Of a DNA stretch of 64,000 nt, positions 31,401 to 41,594 are shown piece by piece (within the stretch, counting starts at the first letter, position 1; every line of letters begins with the position of its first letter). This stretch comes from Leptospira kobayashii (GTDB lineage: Bacteria > Spirochaetota > Leptospiria > Leptospirales > Leptospiraceae), in assembly GCF_003114835.2 (NCBI RefSeq), contig NZ_AP025028.1, positions 2,074,001-2,138,000 of the forward strand. The letters run 5' to 3'. The translations under genes and the position numbers were made by a program. The notes under the pieces are model-generated. The model worked only from the letters and a program-made list of their open reading frames with translations, had not been told where the DNA came from and did no database searches.

Positions 31401-32139
31401 CTATAAATACATTGCAGAAAGAAGAAAACTACCGCACCGCCGAGCGGGTTACACTCAAAAAGCAATGGTTGGCGGACATAAGGTTTATTTGCGAACCGGC
31501 GAATACGAAGATGGTCAGTTAGGTGAGATCTTCGTAGATATGCACAAAGAAGGAGCTGCTTTCCGTTCTCTTATGAACGCATTTGCAATTGCGATCTCTC
31601 TCGGACTACAACACGGAGTTCCATTGGAAGAGTTTGTAGATGCATTTACATTCTTCAAATTCGAACCGAACGGAATGGTTTCCGGCAACACTCATATCAA
31701 AATGTCTACTTCCGTAATCGACTATATCTTTAGAGAGTTAGCGATCACCTACCTCGGTAGATATGATCTGGCTCAAGTTTCTCCGGAAGATTTAAGAACG
31801 GACGAACTAGGCAGAAAAGCAGAAACAAAAGAACCAATAGTGGGAAAGCCTGAACGGAGTGGCAACGTTTCTACTCCGATACAAGTTTCTCCTCTATCCA
31901 TGAAGTCTGTGATAGAAGAAAAACAAGAATCTCCTGCATTAGTTGGAGCCGTTGCTGCAGGGACTGCCAGTTCGCAAGGAACAGGGGCTACTGCTGCAGA
32001 AACGTTAAAGAACATTGCAGAAGCAAGAATCAAAGGTTATACGGGAGATTCCTGCACCGAGTGCGGGTCCTTTCAAATGGTTCGTAATGGAGCTTGTTTG
32101 AAATGTATCTCTTGCGGTTCGACCACGGGTTGCTCATAA
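28492..32139 (+). CDS. nrdJ: Adenosylcobalamin-dependent ribonucleotide reductase (class II)
   Basis: The 1215-residue protein is a class II ribonucleotide reductase, making deoxyribonucleotides with a B12-derived radical and no oxygen requirement. Recognised blocks include [15 protein letters not shown] [32 protein letters not shown] and [20 protein letters not shown]. The C-terminal 30 residues carry a cysteine cluster ([15 protein letters not shown]) that likely serves as the redox tail or zinc site. No cobalamin riboswitch is visible in the 226 bases upstream, so expression is not obviously B12-controlled. It ends at a strong terminator. Confidence 0.97.
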   Translation: MRIERHFTKGNTGLYPNIVWVKKDSKITNPDGSAVFEANDVEVPDFWSQVATDILAQKYFRRKGVPKYLKKLKENGIPEWLQRSVPDDEKLSALKPEDRFIGETDSKQVFHRLSGCWTYWGYKYGYFSDEESAKAFYEETIFMLASQMSAPNSPQWFNTGLNWAYGIDGKSQGHYYVDPKSGKLVRSASSYEHPQPHACFIQSVDDDLVNEGGIMDLWVREARLFKYGSGTGTNFSNLRAANESLSGGGKSSGLMSFLKIGDRAAGAIKSGGTTRRAAKMVCLDMDHPDIEEFIDWKVQEEKKVASLVTGSILNNKLLNEIMAACTQGKTTLGEEKAYDPTANELLKKAIQKARKSFIADNYIKRVIDLSKQGYKDILFEELTTDWQSEAYNTVSGQNSNNSVRITNEFMEAVEKDLPFHLYNRTEREKASREKRETKPAKTVRARDLWEKISNAAWSSADPGTQYHTTINEWHTCPEDGTINASNPCSEYMFLDNTACNLASANLVKFLKEDGSFDVEGYRYLCKIWTIILEISVLMAQFPSKEIAELSYKFRTLGLGYANLGSLLMVMGIPYDSKEAMAVTGAITSILHMTAYATSAEMAKELGPFNGYEKNKEHMLRVIRNHRRAAYNAPKEEYEGLTITPIGINPSYLPTYLLQAAKEDSDRALELGNLYGYRNAQVTVIAPTGTIGLVMDCDTTGIEPDFALVKYKKLAGGGYFKIINQSVPIALKKLGYSQAEQDAIVNYCKGHATFNGAPGLNTARLKEKGFTEEILEKLEKQLPFVFDVQFAFNKYTLGEDFLSKTLGIDPSVYNNPNFNLLEQVGFTADEIAQANDYVCGTMTIENAPYIKEKDLAVFDCANKCGKYGKRFLSYQSHIRIMAAAQPFISGAISKTINLPEEATVDDVKDAYLMSWKVMIKANALYRDGSKLSQPLNSVFQLLSAVGEEEEETVHLAASAPKTVTEAAEKLVYKYIAERRKLPHRRAGYTQKAMVGGHKVYLRTGEYEDGQLGEIFVDMHKEGAAFRSLMNAFAIAISLGLQHGVPLEEFVDAFTFFKFEPNGMVSGNTHIKMSTSVIDYIFRELAITYLGRYDLAQVSPEDLRTDELGRKAETKEPIVGKPERSGNVSTPIQVSPLSMKSVIEEKQESPALVGAVAAGTASSQGTGATAAETLKNIAEARIKGYTGDSCTECGSFQMVRNGACLKCISCGSTTGCS

Positions 32140-32180
32140 GAGCAACCTAAGTTTAAAAACAGTTTCTGAAAGATTGAAAA

Positions 32181-32208
32181 AAGCACCTAAAGATTAGGTG
32201 CTTTTTTT
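32181..32208. terminator. Bidirectional terminator between nrdJ and the gsp operon
   Basis: A perfect 10-bp stem (AAGCACCTAA / TTAGGTGCTT) with a three-base loop is followed by seven Ts on the plus strand. It is preceded by six As, giving a T-run on the minus strand too. It lies between convergent nrdJ and gspN. Confidence 0.92.
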
Positions 32209-32227
32209 ATGGATTCGAGCTAGGGAA

Positions 32228-33211
32228 CTAGGGAGCGGGCGGATTCGGTTCTACAGATGGTTGTTCCGTTTGAATATTCGAGTTAGTGCCACCTAATTGA
32301 TTCAAGTTGGGAATATCCACTTTAGGCGAAGAGATGGATCCTCGAATGGGAATACAGATTTTACCGTTTTCTTGCGGCAAAAGAGTCACAAGACCTGCGA
32401 TGTCCTGTCTTTCCTGTGCAAATTTATCATTCAAACTAGCGCAAGCTTTGATCTCCAATTGAGAAAGAGAGATACTGTCCGAAAGCCGGATAACACCTTG
32501 GAATTGGATCTTGGCGATACTTGAGTCAATGAGTCCTTTTTCGATCATCACTTTGCCGGAACGGATCTTGAATTGAAAACTTGCTTTTTTGATTTCATGT
32601 CCTTTCAAACTTCCTAGCATAGGAATTTCCATTGATTCAAAAAACTTTCCACCGGATAAAAGGATCTCTCCTTCTCCATTCCAACGGGTTATCTTGTCAT
32701 CAATAGAGGAAATTTTAATCGGAAAACTTACGGATTTCGCTTGTACCGACCACTCTCCTCCTTCGTATTTCAAAAAACCGATTTCAGCGTCCCCTTCCAC
32801 ACGACTGCTCATTAGTCCGAATAAGGATAAAGAAAAACTCAACTCTTCCGCTTTTATAACAGTGCCGCTTGCAAATTGTGCAACAAAGGAGTCGAAAGAT
32901 TTTCTTCCGAAAAAAGGAAAATGAATTTCTTTTGCTTCGAGAACGATACCTGTTTCTTTGGAAGATTCAGCAAGAACGGAACGTACGATTTCATTTAAAG
33001 GAAATGTAAAAAAGAAAAAGAAAACAAAAGCCAGAATCCCAAGGCCGACTAACATTAGAATTTTGGAAGAATCTAACTGTTTATTGTCTTCCTCTCCCTC
33101 GGAAATCTCATTTGATTCCCCGTCTTCCAGAAGAGATTCTTGAATTAGTTCGTCTTCCGAAAGCTCATCTTCCAATTCAGGATCTAAATCAATGTCTTTT
33201 TCTTTGGCCAC
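32228..33211 (-). CDS. gspN: Type II secretion protein GspN-like
   Basis: The 327-residue protein has a long acidic cytoplasmic N-terminus (about 1-48), one membrane span (about 51-70) and a periplasmic domain of the AsmA-like fold seen in GspN, with a Pro-rich end. It is the last gene of the gsp operon. GspN is optional in type II systems and sits in the inner-membrane platform; identification rests on topology, fold-like repeats and position. GTG start with AAAAGGA upstream; two bases from gspM. Confidence 0.78.
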   Translation of the reverse strand: MAKEKDIDLDPELEDELSEDELIQESLLEDGESNEISEGEEDNKQLDSSKILMLVGLGILAFVFFFFFTFPLNEIVRSVLAESSKETGIVLEAKEIHFPFFGRKSFDSFVAQFASGTVIKAEELSFSLSLFGLMSSRVEGDAEIGFLKYEGGEWSVQAKSVSFPIKISSIDDKITRWNGEGEILLSGGKFFESMEIPMLGSLKGHEIKKASFQFKIRSGKVMIEKGLIDSSIAKIQFQGVIRLSDSISLSQLEIKACASLNDKFAQERQDIAGLVTLLPQENGKICIPIRGSISSPKVDIPNLNQLGGTNSNIQTEQPSVEPNPPAP

Positions 33212-33213
33212 AA

Positions 33214-33738
33214 TTATTTTCCTTTTGTGATTCTACTGTAAGATGAAACCTTTAGATTCACATCGTAAATTTCTTTTTCTGCAAAAGGTTTTCTAAAAGT
33301 AAGATAATCCACTTTTGCCTGAACCTGTTTGTTTTTTTCAATATCATAAATAAACTTGATTACATCCTGAAGCAAAACGGATCGAAACGATACATCGATC
33401 TGGATTTTATTATAATCCTTTCGAATAACAGTCGTTGTATCCTTCATGGTCTGAACTTTATCTTTCAGGTTATAACGAACCATAATTTGATCCAACTTGG
33501 AATACATTACGCTTACATCTTCTTCGCTTCCACCGGTTTGAAGACTTTTTAAATAATTAAATTCCCGAATCACCCGGTCCAACTGAGTCGCTTGGGAACG
33601 GGTTTCATAAATTTCTTCCGTAAGTTTGTTTCTTAAATCTACAAAAATGGAAAGAATCGTATAAATTCCGAGTGTTGCCACCAAAAACACGGCGCCGATA
33701 ACAAGCATCCGTTCTCTATCATTTAACCGATCTAACAT
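33214..33738 (-). CDS. gspM: Type II secretion protein GspM-like
   Basis: The 174 residues comprise a short cytoplasmic tail, one membrane span (about 13-33) and a periplasmic ferredoxin-like region, the shape of GspM/PilO proteins. It pairs with GspL in the inner-membrane assembly platform. The segment MLDRLNDRERMLVIGAVFLV resembles other GspM N-termini. It overlaps the gspL stop by one base and is followed by gspN. Sequence is divergent, so the call leans on context. Confidence 0.82.
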   Translation of the reverse strand: MLDRLNDRERMLVIGAVFLVATLGIYTILSIFVDLRNKLTEEIYETRSQATQLDRVIREFNYLKSLQTGGSEEDVSVMYSKLDQIMVRYNLKDKVQTMKDTTTVIRKDYNKIQIDVSFRSVLLQDVIKFIYDIEKNKQVQAKVDYLTFRKPFAEKEIYDVNLKVSSYSRITKGK

Positions 33739-35357
33739 TATGGCTCATCCTTTGGAATGACAATATCCATTTTGATTTTAAAGCTTACTTTGTATTTGTT
33801 AACTCCGGTGATAAGTCTTTTGTTTAAAACCTGGATATTTGTGAATTTTTCCGATTTTTCAAGTGCTGCTTGAATGATACCTATTTCACCGAATTCATTT
33901 ACCCTACCGTAAATTTGAATTTCGTTTTCATCAAAGTTGAATTGATCCAAAACAAAAGGCAAAACTTCCGAGGACGGAAATTGTTCGGTCGCTTCATTCA
34001 AAAGATCCAAAATACTTTCCTGCGAAAGAAAAAGACGATAAATCTCCGTTTTTTTCTTCTCCGCTTTCAGCTTGGATGCGGCAGTCATAAGGGGATCTTC
34101 GTCTTCCGAAATCTCACCGCCGATCCCTATCTTGTATTTTTCAGTCAGAATTTTTTTGTTCGCTGCAATCTTTCGATTGTCCAAAATAATCCCGATGATA
34201 AACACACCTAACAAAAGTAACAACGATATACTGATCAACACCAAATGAGGTTTGAATGCGGACAATCGAAAGGAATTGGTATTGATTCTTTTTGCAAATC
34301 CGGTTCCTAAAAAGTCAACCTGGTTGCGGGATTCGTAATGAACTCCCGTTGCTATTGCGGTAACAAGAGTAGGATCATCTATTCCTAAAAATTCATATCT
34401 ACTCACCGCAATCCCGAGCCTGGATTGCATAAGCTCCGTCAAATCAAGAAATATACTCCCCCCACCTGATAACAAAAGTAATTCGGGTCTTTCATTTTCT
34501 GGTAAAGAAAAAATACTATTTTCCATTTCATGAATAATGGATTCGAATTTGGTTTGAATGAATTTTTTTATACTTTTGTAAGCAACGGGAGAAATGGAAA
34601 ACTTGGTTAAAAATCTGGATTCCGCTTCCGAAGCCAAATCTGAGAATATGGAAAAATCAATGGAATGTTTGATCTCTTCGGCACGGGGAGAATCCACTTT
34701 CAATACACGAACGATTTCTTCCGTAATCTCTTCGCCGCCCATATAAATTTGTCTGGTATGGCGAAGTTTACCTTCATGTAAGATATTGAATATGGAATAC
34801 TTTCCACCGATGTCCAACTGAAGGATTGATTTTTCTTTAATTAAAATATTATAATTTTTGGAAACAAGAGAAGACAAAACGAAGGAATCCAAAGACAAAC
34901 AATTTAGATGAAGGTCCCCTTTGATAAAAGGTTTCAGTGCACGGTTTAATTCGGAATGATGAACATTGAAAGAAATGACTTCCGAAGCTTCCTTTCCGAT
35001 CCTCCATGTTTTGCCTATGACTTCCAACTCTTCCATAGGATAGGGAACCAGATTTTCCACTTCAAATGGCAAAACTTCTTTGATCGCTTTTTCAGTGATC
35101 AGAGGAATACTCAAATCCCGAACAAACAGATTTTGAATTCCCAAGTTGATTAGGAAGTTCGTCTCTTCGGGAAAAAACGACTGTATAAACCGAACGATAT
35201 TGTATTCGAAAGGATCACCTTCATTTTCATCCAGTTCCACAACTGACAAGGTTTCCGTTCTTAGTATTGTAATCTTTCCAAGGACTTTTTTAAAGAGTAC
35301 TCCTTTTAGGAAAGTACTTCCGTAGTCGATGGCAAGGTATTGATCAAATGATAACAT
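33738..35357 (-). CDS. gspL: Type II secretion protein GspL (PilM/PilN-like)
   Basis: The 539-residue protein has a cytoplasmic actin-like domain at about residues 1-345 (AIDYGSTFLKG, LLLSGGGSIF, YEFLGIDDP), a membrane helix near 375-395, and a periplasmic region of ferredoxin-like type. GspL links the GspE ATPase to the platform. The actin-like part is close to PilM of type IV pili. It lies between gspK and gspM with gaps of three bases and a one-base overlap. Confidence 0.88.
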   Translation of the reverse strand: MLSFDQYLAIDYGSTFLKGVLFKKVLGKITILRTETLSVVELDENEGDPFEYNIVRFIQSFFPEETNFLINLGIQNLFVRDLSIPLITEKAIKEVLPFEVENLVPYPMEELEVIGKTWRIGKEASEVISFNVHHSELNRALKPFIKGDLHLNCLSLDSFVLSSLVSKNYNILIKEKSILQLDIGGKYSIFNILHEGKLRHTRQIYMGGEEITEEIVRVLKVDSPRAEEIKHSIDFSIFSDLASEAESRFLTKFSISPVAYKSIKKFIQTKFESIIHEMENSIFSLPENERPELLLLSGGGSIFLDLTELMQSRLGIAVSRYEFLGIDDPTLVTAIATGVHYESRNQVDFLGTGFAKRINTNSFRLSAFKPHLVLISISLLLLLGVFIIGIILDNRKIAANKKILTEKYKIGIGGEISEDEDPLMTAASKLKAEKKKTEIYRLFLSQESILDLLNEATEQFPSSEVLPFVLDQFNFDENEIQIYGRVNEFGEIGIIQAALEKSEKFTNIQVLNKRLITGVNKYKVSFKIKMDIVIPKDEP

Positions 35358-35360
35358 TTT

Positions 35361-36461
35361 CTAATCTTCCGTGTAGTATAACATCTGGTTGTTTGTGAGA
35401 TCAAAGATTCCCGTTACTTTGCGAACAACTTTGTCTTTGATGATTCCGACCCCAGTGATTTTATATACTTCTCCCTTTGTCTTAATTCTTCCGCCTGAAA
35501 CCTCTGTTCCTTCCCCCGCTAGTTCTTTATAAAGGGTCAATTCTCCGGAGGTTTTCACTTGAAATTCGGGTTCCTTCTCCAAGTCTTTCAACTCTTTAAT
35601 GTACCCTCCTTTCTGCAACTTGAGTTTCAAAATTTTCATCGCCGCTTGTTTGGTCATAAAATCGGAAAGAGACATGAGCACAAAATAAGGCGCGGTGTTG
35701 ATATTGATCCGATCGTCATAGGAATCCCCGTAAGGTAGATAGGCAGTGATATTGCTGGAAAGCACATAGTCTTTATCGGAACGAAGCGCTCTTTCTTCCT
35801 CCGTTAAAAAGTCCTTGGAATTGTTTTTATCATAGTCTTTCGGTTTCAAAGATTCATAGACAATGGAGCGATCAAACCCCTTTACATTCAGAAGTTCCGA
35901 GAGGGAATAAAAAGGAGCATTTTTGATTTTTCTGGGAGGTTTCAATCTGGAATAATAATATTGTTCCGCACCTCCCCCGGTTTCCTGATGATTTTCATCG
36001 ATCCAGTCGAGTATGGGAAAAATCATCTCCCGTTTCAATCCGTATTGATAAAACAATCGGGACATCATTTCGATTGATCTTTGGTTCGGTTGGTCGTCGT
36101 AGATTTTTACGAGAGAATTGACATTGATTTTCCCGTCTTCCGGACTCATTGTATAATAAATCACTCCTCCCCCGAGAGGAATCGGAGGTGGGTCCAAAGC
36201 AAGACCTGATTGATAAAGTACATCTTCGGGAATCTTTTTCAATGCCCCGACGGCACCCATAAATCCCGCCTTAGCCAACATATGAGCTCGGAATCCGTCC
36301 GCTTGCGTTCGTGCAATCTGATATTCCGTAGCGGCATCCTGAAAGAATTTTCCCGCAGTGAATAGGGACGCTGATCCAAGTGCCATGATCAGCACAAGCA
36401 CCATAAACCCACCACGCCTTCTTCTATTTGTATAATATGCCCGGATGCGCCAATGATTCAT
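35361..36461 (-). CDS. gspK: Type II secretion minor pseudopilin GspK
   Basis: The 366-residue GspK is the large tip pseudopilin. A basic N-terminus ends RRRRGG before the hydrophobic stretch FMVLVLIMALGSASLF; the usual Glu5 of pilins is absent, as in other GspK proteins. A helical insertion and a calcium-binding-type globular domain follow. It caps the GspG pseudopilus with GspI and GspJ. The start overlaps gspJ by 38 bases. Confidence 0.9.
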   Translation of the reverse strand: MNHWRIRAYYTNRRRRGGFMVLVLIMALGSASLFTAGKFFQDAATEYQIARTQADGFRAHMLAKAGFMGAVGALKKIPEDVLYQSGLALDPPPIPLGGGVIYYTMSPEDGKINVNSLVKIYDDQPNQRSIEMMSRLFYQYGLKREMIFPILDWIDENHQETGGGAEQYYYSRLKPPRKIKNAPFYSLSELLNVKGFDRSIVYESLKPKDYDKNNSKDFLTEEERALRSDKDYVLSSNITAYLPYGDSYDDRININTAPYFVLMSLSDFMTKQAAMKILKLKLQKGGYIKELKDLEKEPEFQVKTSGELTLYKELAGEGTEVSGGRIKTKGEVYKITGVGIIKDKVVRKVTGIFDLTNNQMLYYTED

Positions 36462-37056
36462 ATTTTAAAAAACTATTTCCTACAAGAGATATGATTTCCA
36501 CACGTACGAGCCGAGGGATTTTTTTCGTGGTCTTTGAATTCCAATCGTCCACCCATTTGTCCCCTCTTTCCGAATATTTCAATTGAAAGCTTTTTACATT
36601 TTCGAGTAAGATATGTTCAATTCCACCTTGGGTTGGGGAACTGTCCACCATCTCATCTTCCCGCCGAATTAAATAATAAAGGTCCGGAAGTTTAGGATTC
36701 TCCATCTTACGCAAGTAAAATGAAACTTCTCTGACAGAAGCGCTATCCTCCTCTTCCGCATAAGGATTGGAAGTGCAAAAACTAATCCTATCGTTTCTTT
36801 CTCCGGGAACCCCTTCCGTTTTTCCTGCAAATAAAACTCTTCTTTGATTATCGATATAATAAGTTCTGGTGATTGTAGCGCGGATATTTTCCACAGCATA
36901 TAAAATATCTTTTCTGTTCGCTCCTTTTTGAGAAGCGCCTTTCTTTGCGATGTTATTCGAGGTATAAAACACCATGAAGATTCCCGTGAATATACTTCCA
37001 AGCACCATAATCACGATGGAAATTTCAATTAATGTAAATCCTCGCCTTAGTTTCAT
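36424..37056 (-). CDS. gspJ: Type II secretion minor pseudopilin GspJ
   Basis: The 210-residue protein begins MKLRRGFTLIEISIVIMVLG, a class III prepilin signal cleaved after Gly6 with Glu at mature position 5 (FTLIE). A single hydrophobic helix is followed by a beta-rich domain. It belongs to the tip complex with GspI and GspK. It starts at the end of gspI (one-base overlap) and runs into gspK. Confidence 0.9.
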   Translation of the reverse strand: MKLRRGFTLIEISIVIMVLGSIFTGIFMVFYTSNNIAKKGASQKGANRKDILYAVENIRATITRTYYIDNQRRVLFAGKTEGVPGERNDRISFCTSNPYAEEEDSASVREVSFYLRKMENPKLPDLYYLIRREDEMVDSSPTQGGIEHILLENVKSFQLKYSERGDKWVDDWNSKTTKKIPRLVRVEIISLVGNSFLKYESLAHPGILYK

Positions 37057-37625
37057 TAGTATTTAGTAGACCTGAATGTTTCTACGGTATAGGTAGCGTC
37101 CTTGATTCCATCCGGGTAAGTAATGGAAACTTTCACTCGAAAAACCTTCATAATACCACCGGTTTCGAAGTTTTTGGTCTGACTTCTTTTTTTCATCAAA
37201 TCACTCAGGCCCACGTCCTTATCACCTAACATATCTTTCGGAGCTTTTTTTTTCAATTCCTCCGCATTCGGTCCAGCCGCGAGTTTCAGAAGGTCCATTT
37301 CTTCTTCCTTGATTTCCGTTTCAAAACGATACCCGGGAAATCCAGGAATTTCGCCTTTGGAAGTATCCGATTGCATCGTAGTGGAAGAATCCACTTGGGC
37401 CATTTTGATTTTAGCCAAGTGAACCGCATTGGAAAGTTGAACTCCCTTCTTTTGGTATTTCATTCCGTCCGCGATCATACTATAAGTATAAACCATGGCA
37501 ACAGCGGCCATAGCCATACCTATGGTGACTTCAACTAAGGTAAAGCCTCGTCTACTTAGGGGACGAAGGAGGTTTGCCTTGTTTGCTACCGGTTGCATTT
37601 TGATCCATTTGCTCATCGCGCTCAT
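37056..37625 (-). CDS. gspI: Type II secretion minor pseudopilin GspI
   Basis: The 189-residue protein has the prepilin motif RRGFTLVEVTIGMAMAAVAM with the cleavage Gly at residue 27 of the longest form. Starts at 37625, 37616 or 37598 are possible; all lie inside gspH, overlapping it by up to 74 bases, and all give an unusually long leader for GspI. A Lys-rich loop (about 100-150) follows the helix and strands. It forms the tip with GspJ and GspK. Confidence 0.85.
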   Translation of the reverse strand: MSAMSKWIKMQPVANKANLLRPLSRRGFTLVEVTIGMAMAAVAMVYTYSMIADGMKYQKKGVQLSNAVHLAKIKMAQVDSSTTMQSDTSKGEIPGFPGYRFETEIKEEEMDLLKLAAGPNAEELKKKAPKDMLGDKDVGLSDLMKKRSQTKNFETGGIMKVFRVKVSITYPDGIKDATYTVETFRSTKY

Positions 37626-38190
37626 CTAATCCGTAAGAAATTTTTTCCTGTTTGGAGGGTTCTTCATAAATATATTCGCCTTTGTGAATTTTGATCTTAC
37701 CCCCGTAACGATACAACTGCATCGTTTTTTTGATCTCCGATTCGGAACCAATGTATAAAAATATATCCGTTGTCGTTCCTTGCGGGGAAAATAATATTTT
37801 TAAAACACCTTGGTAAGTGACCTTACCGGAAACATCTCTTGCTTTCAAAATCTTGGAATAAAAAGGAAGTTTGTTTTTTTTCAATATAGGCTCTTCTTCA
37901 ATTCCGCCTTCTTCGCGTTTGAGTAAAAAAAACTGATACTCTGCCGTTTCAAAATTGTATTTAAAAGCAACGGATTGATTTGTTAGCTGAGCTTTCTCCG
38001 CCCCGAACTTAAAGGATTCCGAAAGTTTGGCGGATATGTCTTCCGTAGAAGGAACAAGTAGGTTTCGAAGGCTTCCTCCGATAAAGACCATAAGGAAACC
38101 CACGATAAAGATCACTAAAACCAGTTCGACAATGGTTAACCCGGATCGAACCGATTTCTGGCCGGCTTTTTGCCCGCCAAAAACTTTCAT
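37552..38190 (-). CDS. gspH: Type II secretion minor pseudopilin GspH
   Basis: The 212-residue protein carries VRSGLTIVELVLVIFIVGFL, with cleavage after Gly and Glu at mature position 5. A beta-rich domain follows and a charged Gln/Asp/Ser-rich tail that is coded over the gspI start region. GspH connects the tip complex to the GspG shaft. It begins directly after gspG. Confidence 0.85.
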   Translation of the reverse strand: MKVFGGQKAGQKSVRSGLTIVELVLVIFIVGFLMVFIGGSLRNLLVPSTEDISAKLSESFKFGAEKAQLTNQSVAFKYNFETAEYQFFLLKREEGGIEEEPILKKNKLPFYSKILKARDVSGKVTYQGVLKILFSPQGTTTDIFLYIGSESEIKKTMQLYRYGGKIKIHKGEYIYEEPSKQEKISYGLDERDEQMDQNATGSKQGKPPSSPK

Positions 38191-38664
38191 TTATTTTAAA
38201 GCTGTCGGATAATCTTCGGAATCCAAGATATTGAAGTCTTTGTTACGACCTTCTCCGCCATCTTTTTTATCAGCTCCGAGAGTTAGGATCTGATAGTTGT
38301 TATTCTCATCATATTTCATTTGATAAGGAGTTCCCCAAGGATCTTTCAAAACCGATTTATCTTTGATGAGCGGTTCATAATCCGCCGCGATTTCTTCATC
38401 ATCCGGCCGTTCGATCAGAGCACGTAACCCTTGTTCTTCGGTAGGATACTTCGAAAATTTATCGAAATACTCTCTTAATTTGATTTCAAGAATGCGGCTA
38501 TCGTTCTGAATCTTTAGTTTAGCTTGGCTGTCATTTCCACTACCAAAGTTTTTAAAACCGGCATATAGAATCCCCATAAGCGAACCAATGATAAGGATTA
38601 CCACTGTTAATTCGATCAAGGTAAGTCCCTCTCTAGATTTGCGATTTTTTCCGATTCGTTTCAT
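38191..38664 (-). CDS. gspG: Type II secretion major pseudopilin GspG
   Basis: The 157-residue protein is the main pseudopilin. The prepilin motif REGLTLIELTVVILIIGSLM is cleaved after Gly13. The mature part shows the GspG signature YPTEEQGLRALIE, DPWGTPYQ and a calcium-loop-like GADKKDGGEGRNKDF near the C-terminus. Mature GspG polymerises into the piston-like pseudopilus that pushes substrates through GspD. A prepilin peptidase (GspO) gene is not in this window. Confidence 0.95.
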   Translation of the reverse strand: MKRIGKNRKSREGLTLIELTVVILIIGSLMGILYAGFKNFGSGNDSQAKLKIQNDSRILEIKLREYFDKFSKYPTEEQGLRALIERPDDEEIAADYEPLIKDKSVLKDPWGTPYQMKYDENNNYQILTLGADKKDGGEGRNKDFNILDSEDYPTALK

Positions 38665-38683
38665 TATTCATTACCCCTAAACA

Positions 38684-39910
38684 TTACATATTTTGAATTT
38701 CTTGAGTCAGTTTGTACATTGGCGTCATAATTGCCGCCATGATGGTGAAGATGATACCACCCATAACTAAAATCATGATCGGCTCCAAGGATTGGGTCAA
38801 AGATTTTATTGCAGTATCCACTTCACTTTCATAAATTTCGGAAAGTTTGGTCATCATCTCGGGAACTCTATCGGACGCTTCTCCAGCGTTCAACATACCT
38901 AGCACCATTTGAGATAAAATCTGAGATCCTTGCAAAGAATCGGAAAGTTTTCCACCTTCCTTGATTTTGATGATGGCTTGCGCAATTTCTTCCCTAAACA
39001 CCGTATGGTTTACCACATCCGACACGATCTGTAAAGATGTAATCAAGGGAACACGGTTCATCAGGAGAATGGATAGATTTCTCGCAAAATTGGAAACCAT
39101 CACTTTTTTGAGTAGCGGACCGATCACGGGAATCTTCAAAAGAATCCGATCCCAAGACTTTCTGCCGTTTTCGGTACTTTTCCATTTTCCGAAACTAAAT
39201 CCGCTTACAACCAAACTGATAATAATCAACCACCAATAGTTGGTTAAAAAATAGGATAATCCGATGACTATCCTTGTGATCAAAGGTAAGGTAGCATTGA
39301 AGGATGCGAATAATTGTTCAATTTGAGGAATCACTACGATGAGTAAAAACACGGACACTGCCAAAGACAATGTTCCCATGATGATGGGATAAATCATCGC
39401 TACCTGGACTTTTGATTTTAGCTCCGCAGATTTTTCTTCCAGTTCCGCCAAACGGGTAAGAGTATCTTCATAATTTCCCGTGGATTCTCCGACGGAAATT
39501 AAAGAAGGATACTGGTCGGGAAAAACGGTCGGGTGTTTTTTCATGGACTCGGAGAGGGAAAGACCTTCCGTGATGTCCGCTCTGATTTCTATTAAAACTT
39601 TTTTTAAGTAGATGTTTTCCGTCTGATCGATGATAGACGCCAAACATCTGTCAAGCGGAATTCCTGCCCCCAAAAGAGTCCCTAACTGTTTGGAAAAAAG
39701 TCCTACCTCTTTTCTGGGAATACGATATAAAAACTGGGAAAGAAAAGGAAATAGCTCCCTTTCTTCTTTTTCGCGGTCTTCCAAGATCGAACGGACGTAA
39801 AGTCCCTTCACTTTTAATTTATTACGGGCAGCCTGAACATTGTTTGCATCTACAATGCCCTTTTCCTCTTTGCCCTTCCGGTTGAATGCTACGTACGTAA
39901 ATAATGGCAT
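38684..39910 (-). CDS. gspF: Type II secretion inner-membrane protein GspF
   Basis: The 408-residue GspF has two repeated cytoplasmic helical domains and three membrane spans (near 173-195, 220-242, 375-398), as in the PilC/GspF family. Recognisable are PLFTYVAFNRKGKEEKGIVD at the N-terminus and repeats with FSKQLGTLLGAGIPLDRCL and FARNLSILLMNRVPLITSLQ. It is the core of the assembly platform. Eight bases after gspE. Confidence 0.96.
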   Translation of the reverse strand: MPLFTYVAFNRKGKEEKGIVDANNVQAARNKLKVKGLYVRSILEDREKEERELFPFLSQFLYRIPRKEVGLFSKQLGTLLGAGIPLDRCLASIIDQTENIYLKKVLIEIRADITEGLSLSESMKKHPTVFPDQYPSLISVGESTGNYEDTLTRLAELEEKSAELKSKVQVAMIYPIIMGTLSLAVSVFLLIVVIPQIEQLFASFNATLPLITRIVIGLSYFLTNYWWLIIISLVVSGFSFGKWKSTENGRKSWDRILLKIPVIGPLLKKVMVSNFARNLSILLMNRVPLITSLQIVSDVVNHTVFREEIAQAIIKIKEGGKLSDSLQGSQILSQMVLGMLNAGEASDRVPEMMTKLSEIYESEVDTAIKSLTQSLEPIMILVMGGIIFTIMAAIMTPMYKLTQEIQNM

Positions 39911-39917
39911 GGGATGA

Positions 39918-41594
39918 TTACGCTACCCGAATCACTTCATCAGGAGTCGTAACCCCTTGGATCACTTTGATTTTTCCGTAATCTCTCAATGTAGAAAGTC
40001 CGTTTTTTAATGCGATTTCCTTGATCCGGTTGGAGTCAGCACCTTGTAAAACGGCTTTTTTAATATCATCGTCGATGATCATCAGCTCGTAAATACCTGT
40101 TCTACCTTTATAACCTGAGTTCATACAGGTTGGACATCCTTTACCTTTGTAAAGTACTCCATTTTTCAGTTCTTTTCTGGAAATTCCAAGACCCGCCAAA
40201 TCCTTGTCGGTAGGTTTGTAAGCTACTTTACAATCCTTACAAATAACACGCACCAGTCGTTGCGCCATAAAACCCAGAACCGTGGAAGTAATCAAATAAG
40301 GCTCGATCCCCATATCCGCCAAACGAGTCACAGATGAGGCGGCATCGTTCGTATGCAGTGTGGAGAATACCAAGTGACCCGTAAGAGAAGCTTGAATGGC
40401 GATCCGCGCGGTCTCCTCATCCCGGATTTCCCCCACCATTACCACGTCCGGATCCTGACGAAGAATAGAACGAAGTCCCGCTGCAAACGTAAGTCCGATT
40501 TTGTCGTTCATCTGCATTTGAGAGATACCATCAATCTGATATTCCACAGGATCTTCGCAAGTGATGATGTTCCTTTCTTCCGTATTGATTTCGGTGAGTG
40601 CGGAATAGAGAGTGGTTGATTTTCCCGAACCGGTAGGTCCCGTTACCAGAATGATTCCGTAGGGTTTGTAAATCAAATCCTTGAATGTATTTAGAATATG
40701 ATCGGTGAATCCCATCGTATAAATGGAATATTTCTGATCGGTTTTATTCAATAACCGCATTACAATCCGTTCGCCGAACTGGCAAGGAATGATGGAAACC
40801 CTTACGTCCACGTCTTTTCCGGCAAGCCTGAGTTTGATCCGACCGTCCTGAGGAAGCCTGTTCTCTGCGATGTTCAGATTGGACATGATTTTGATACGAG
40901 TGGAAATTCCCGCCAAATATGACTTAGGGGGAGAAAGGACTTTTTGCAATACCCCGTCCACCCGGTAACGTACGATGACTGTTTTCTCAAACGGCTCGAT
41001 GTGAATATCCGAAGCTCTTTCCGAAACTGCCTGCGAAAGAATCACGTTCACCATCTTAATGATAGGTGCTTCGTTGGAAAGATCAAGCGCATCCGTTTCG
41101 AATGCATCGGAAAGGTCTCCGAAAGACCCGTCCATCTCATCCATCATCTCTTTCGCTTCGGCAGTACTCTTATCGAATTGCGAATGTACAATTCGCATGA
41201 TTTCCTGTTCGGGAGCTAAAACAAATTCTATATCATAACCTTTCAAAAAGGAGCGGATATCATCCATAGGATGCAAATCAGTAGGATCACTCGTTGCTAC
41301 TTTGATTTTGTTTTTTTCAACGGAAAAAGGTACTATTTTGGATCTTTGAACGAGTTTTAGAGGAATGCGTGCGTAAATTTCTTCGTTTTGCTGGAATTCC
41401 AATTTTTCACGGAACTCCAATCTATGTAATTTGGAAAGTGCCTTGAGGATATCTATCTCCGAAGCAAGACCCTTCTTTTGTATAATATGCGTTAGAGGGA
41501 GGTTTGTTTTTTCTTGTTGTTTGGTTAAATCGTCGAGATCCTTAACAGTAAGAATCCCGTCTTCTAAGAGGATTTGCCCTAGGCTTTTTCTCAT
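39918..41594 (-). CDS. gspE: Type II secretion ATPase GspE
   Basis: The 558-residue GspE is the hexameric ATPase that drives pseudopilus assembly. An N-terminal N1E/N2E region precedes the P-loop GPTGSGKST (residues 319-327), Asp boxes ([13 protein letters not shown] [15 protein letters not shown]), and a zinc-binding CxxC...CxxC pair (CKDC and CPTC). The zinc motif is the usual GspE form. Its start overlaps the gspD stop (ATGA). Peripheral to the inner membrane through GspL. Confidence 0.96.
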   Translation of the reverse strand: MRKSLGQILLEDGILTVKDLDDLTKQQEKTNLPLTHIIQKKGLASEIDILKALSKLHRLEFREKLEFQQNEEIYARIPLKLVQRSKIVPFSVEKNKIKVATSDPTDLHPMDDIRSFLKGYDIEFVLAPEQEIMRIVHSQFDKSTAEAKEMMDEMDGSFGDLSDAFETDALDLSNEAPIIKMVNVILSQAVSERASDIHIEPFEKTVIVRYRVDGVLQKVLSPPKSYLAGISTRIKIMSNLNIAENRLPQDGRIKLRLAGKDVDVRVSIIPCQFGERIVMRLLNKTDQKYSIYTMGFTDHILNTFKDLIYKPYGIILVTGPTGSGKSTTLYSALTEINTEERNIITCEDPVEYQIDGISQMQMNDKIGLTFAAGLRSILRQDPDVVMVGEIRDEETARIAIQASLTGHLVFSTLHTNDAASSVTRLADMGIEPYLITSTVLGFMAQRLVRVICKDCKVAYKPTDKDLAGLGISRKELKNGVLYKGKGCPTCMNSGYKGRTGIYELMIIDDDIKKAVLQGADSNRIKEIALKNGLSTLRDYGKIKVIQGVTTPDEVIRVA

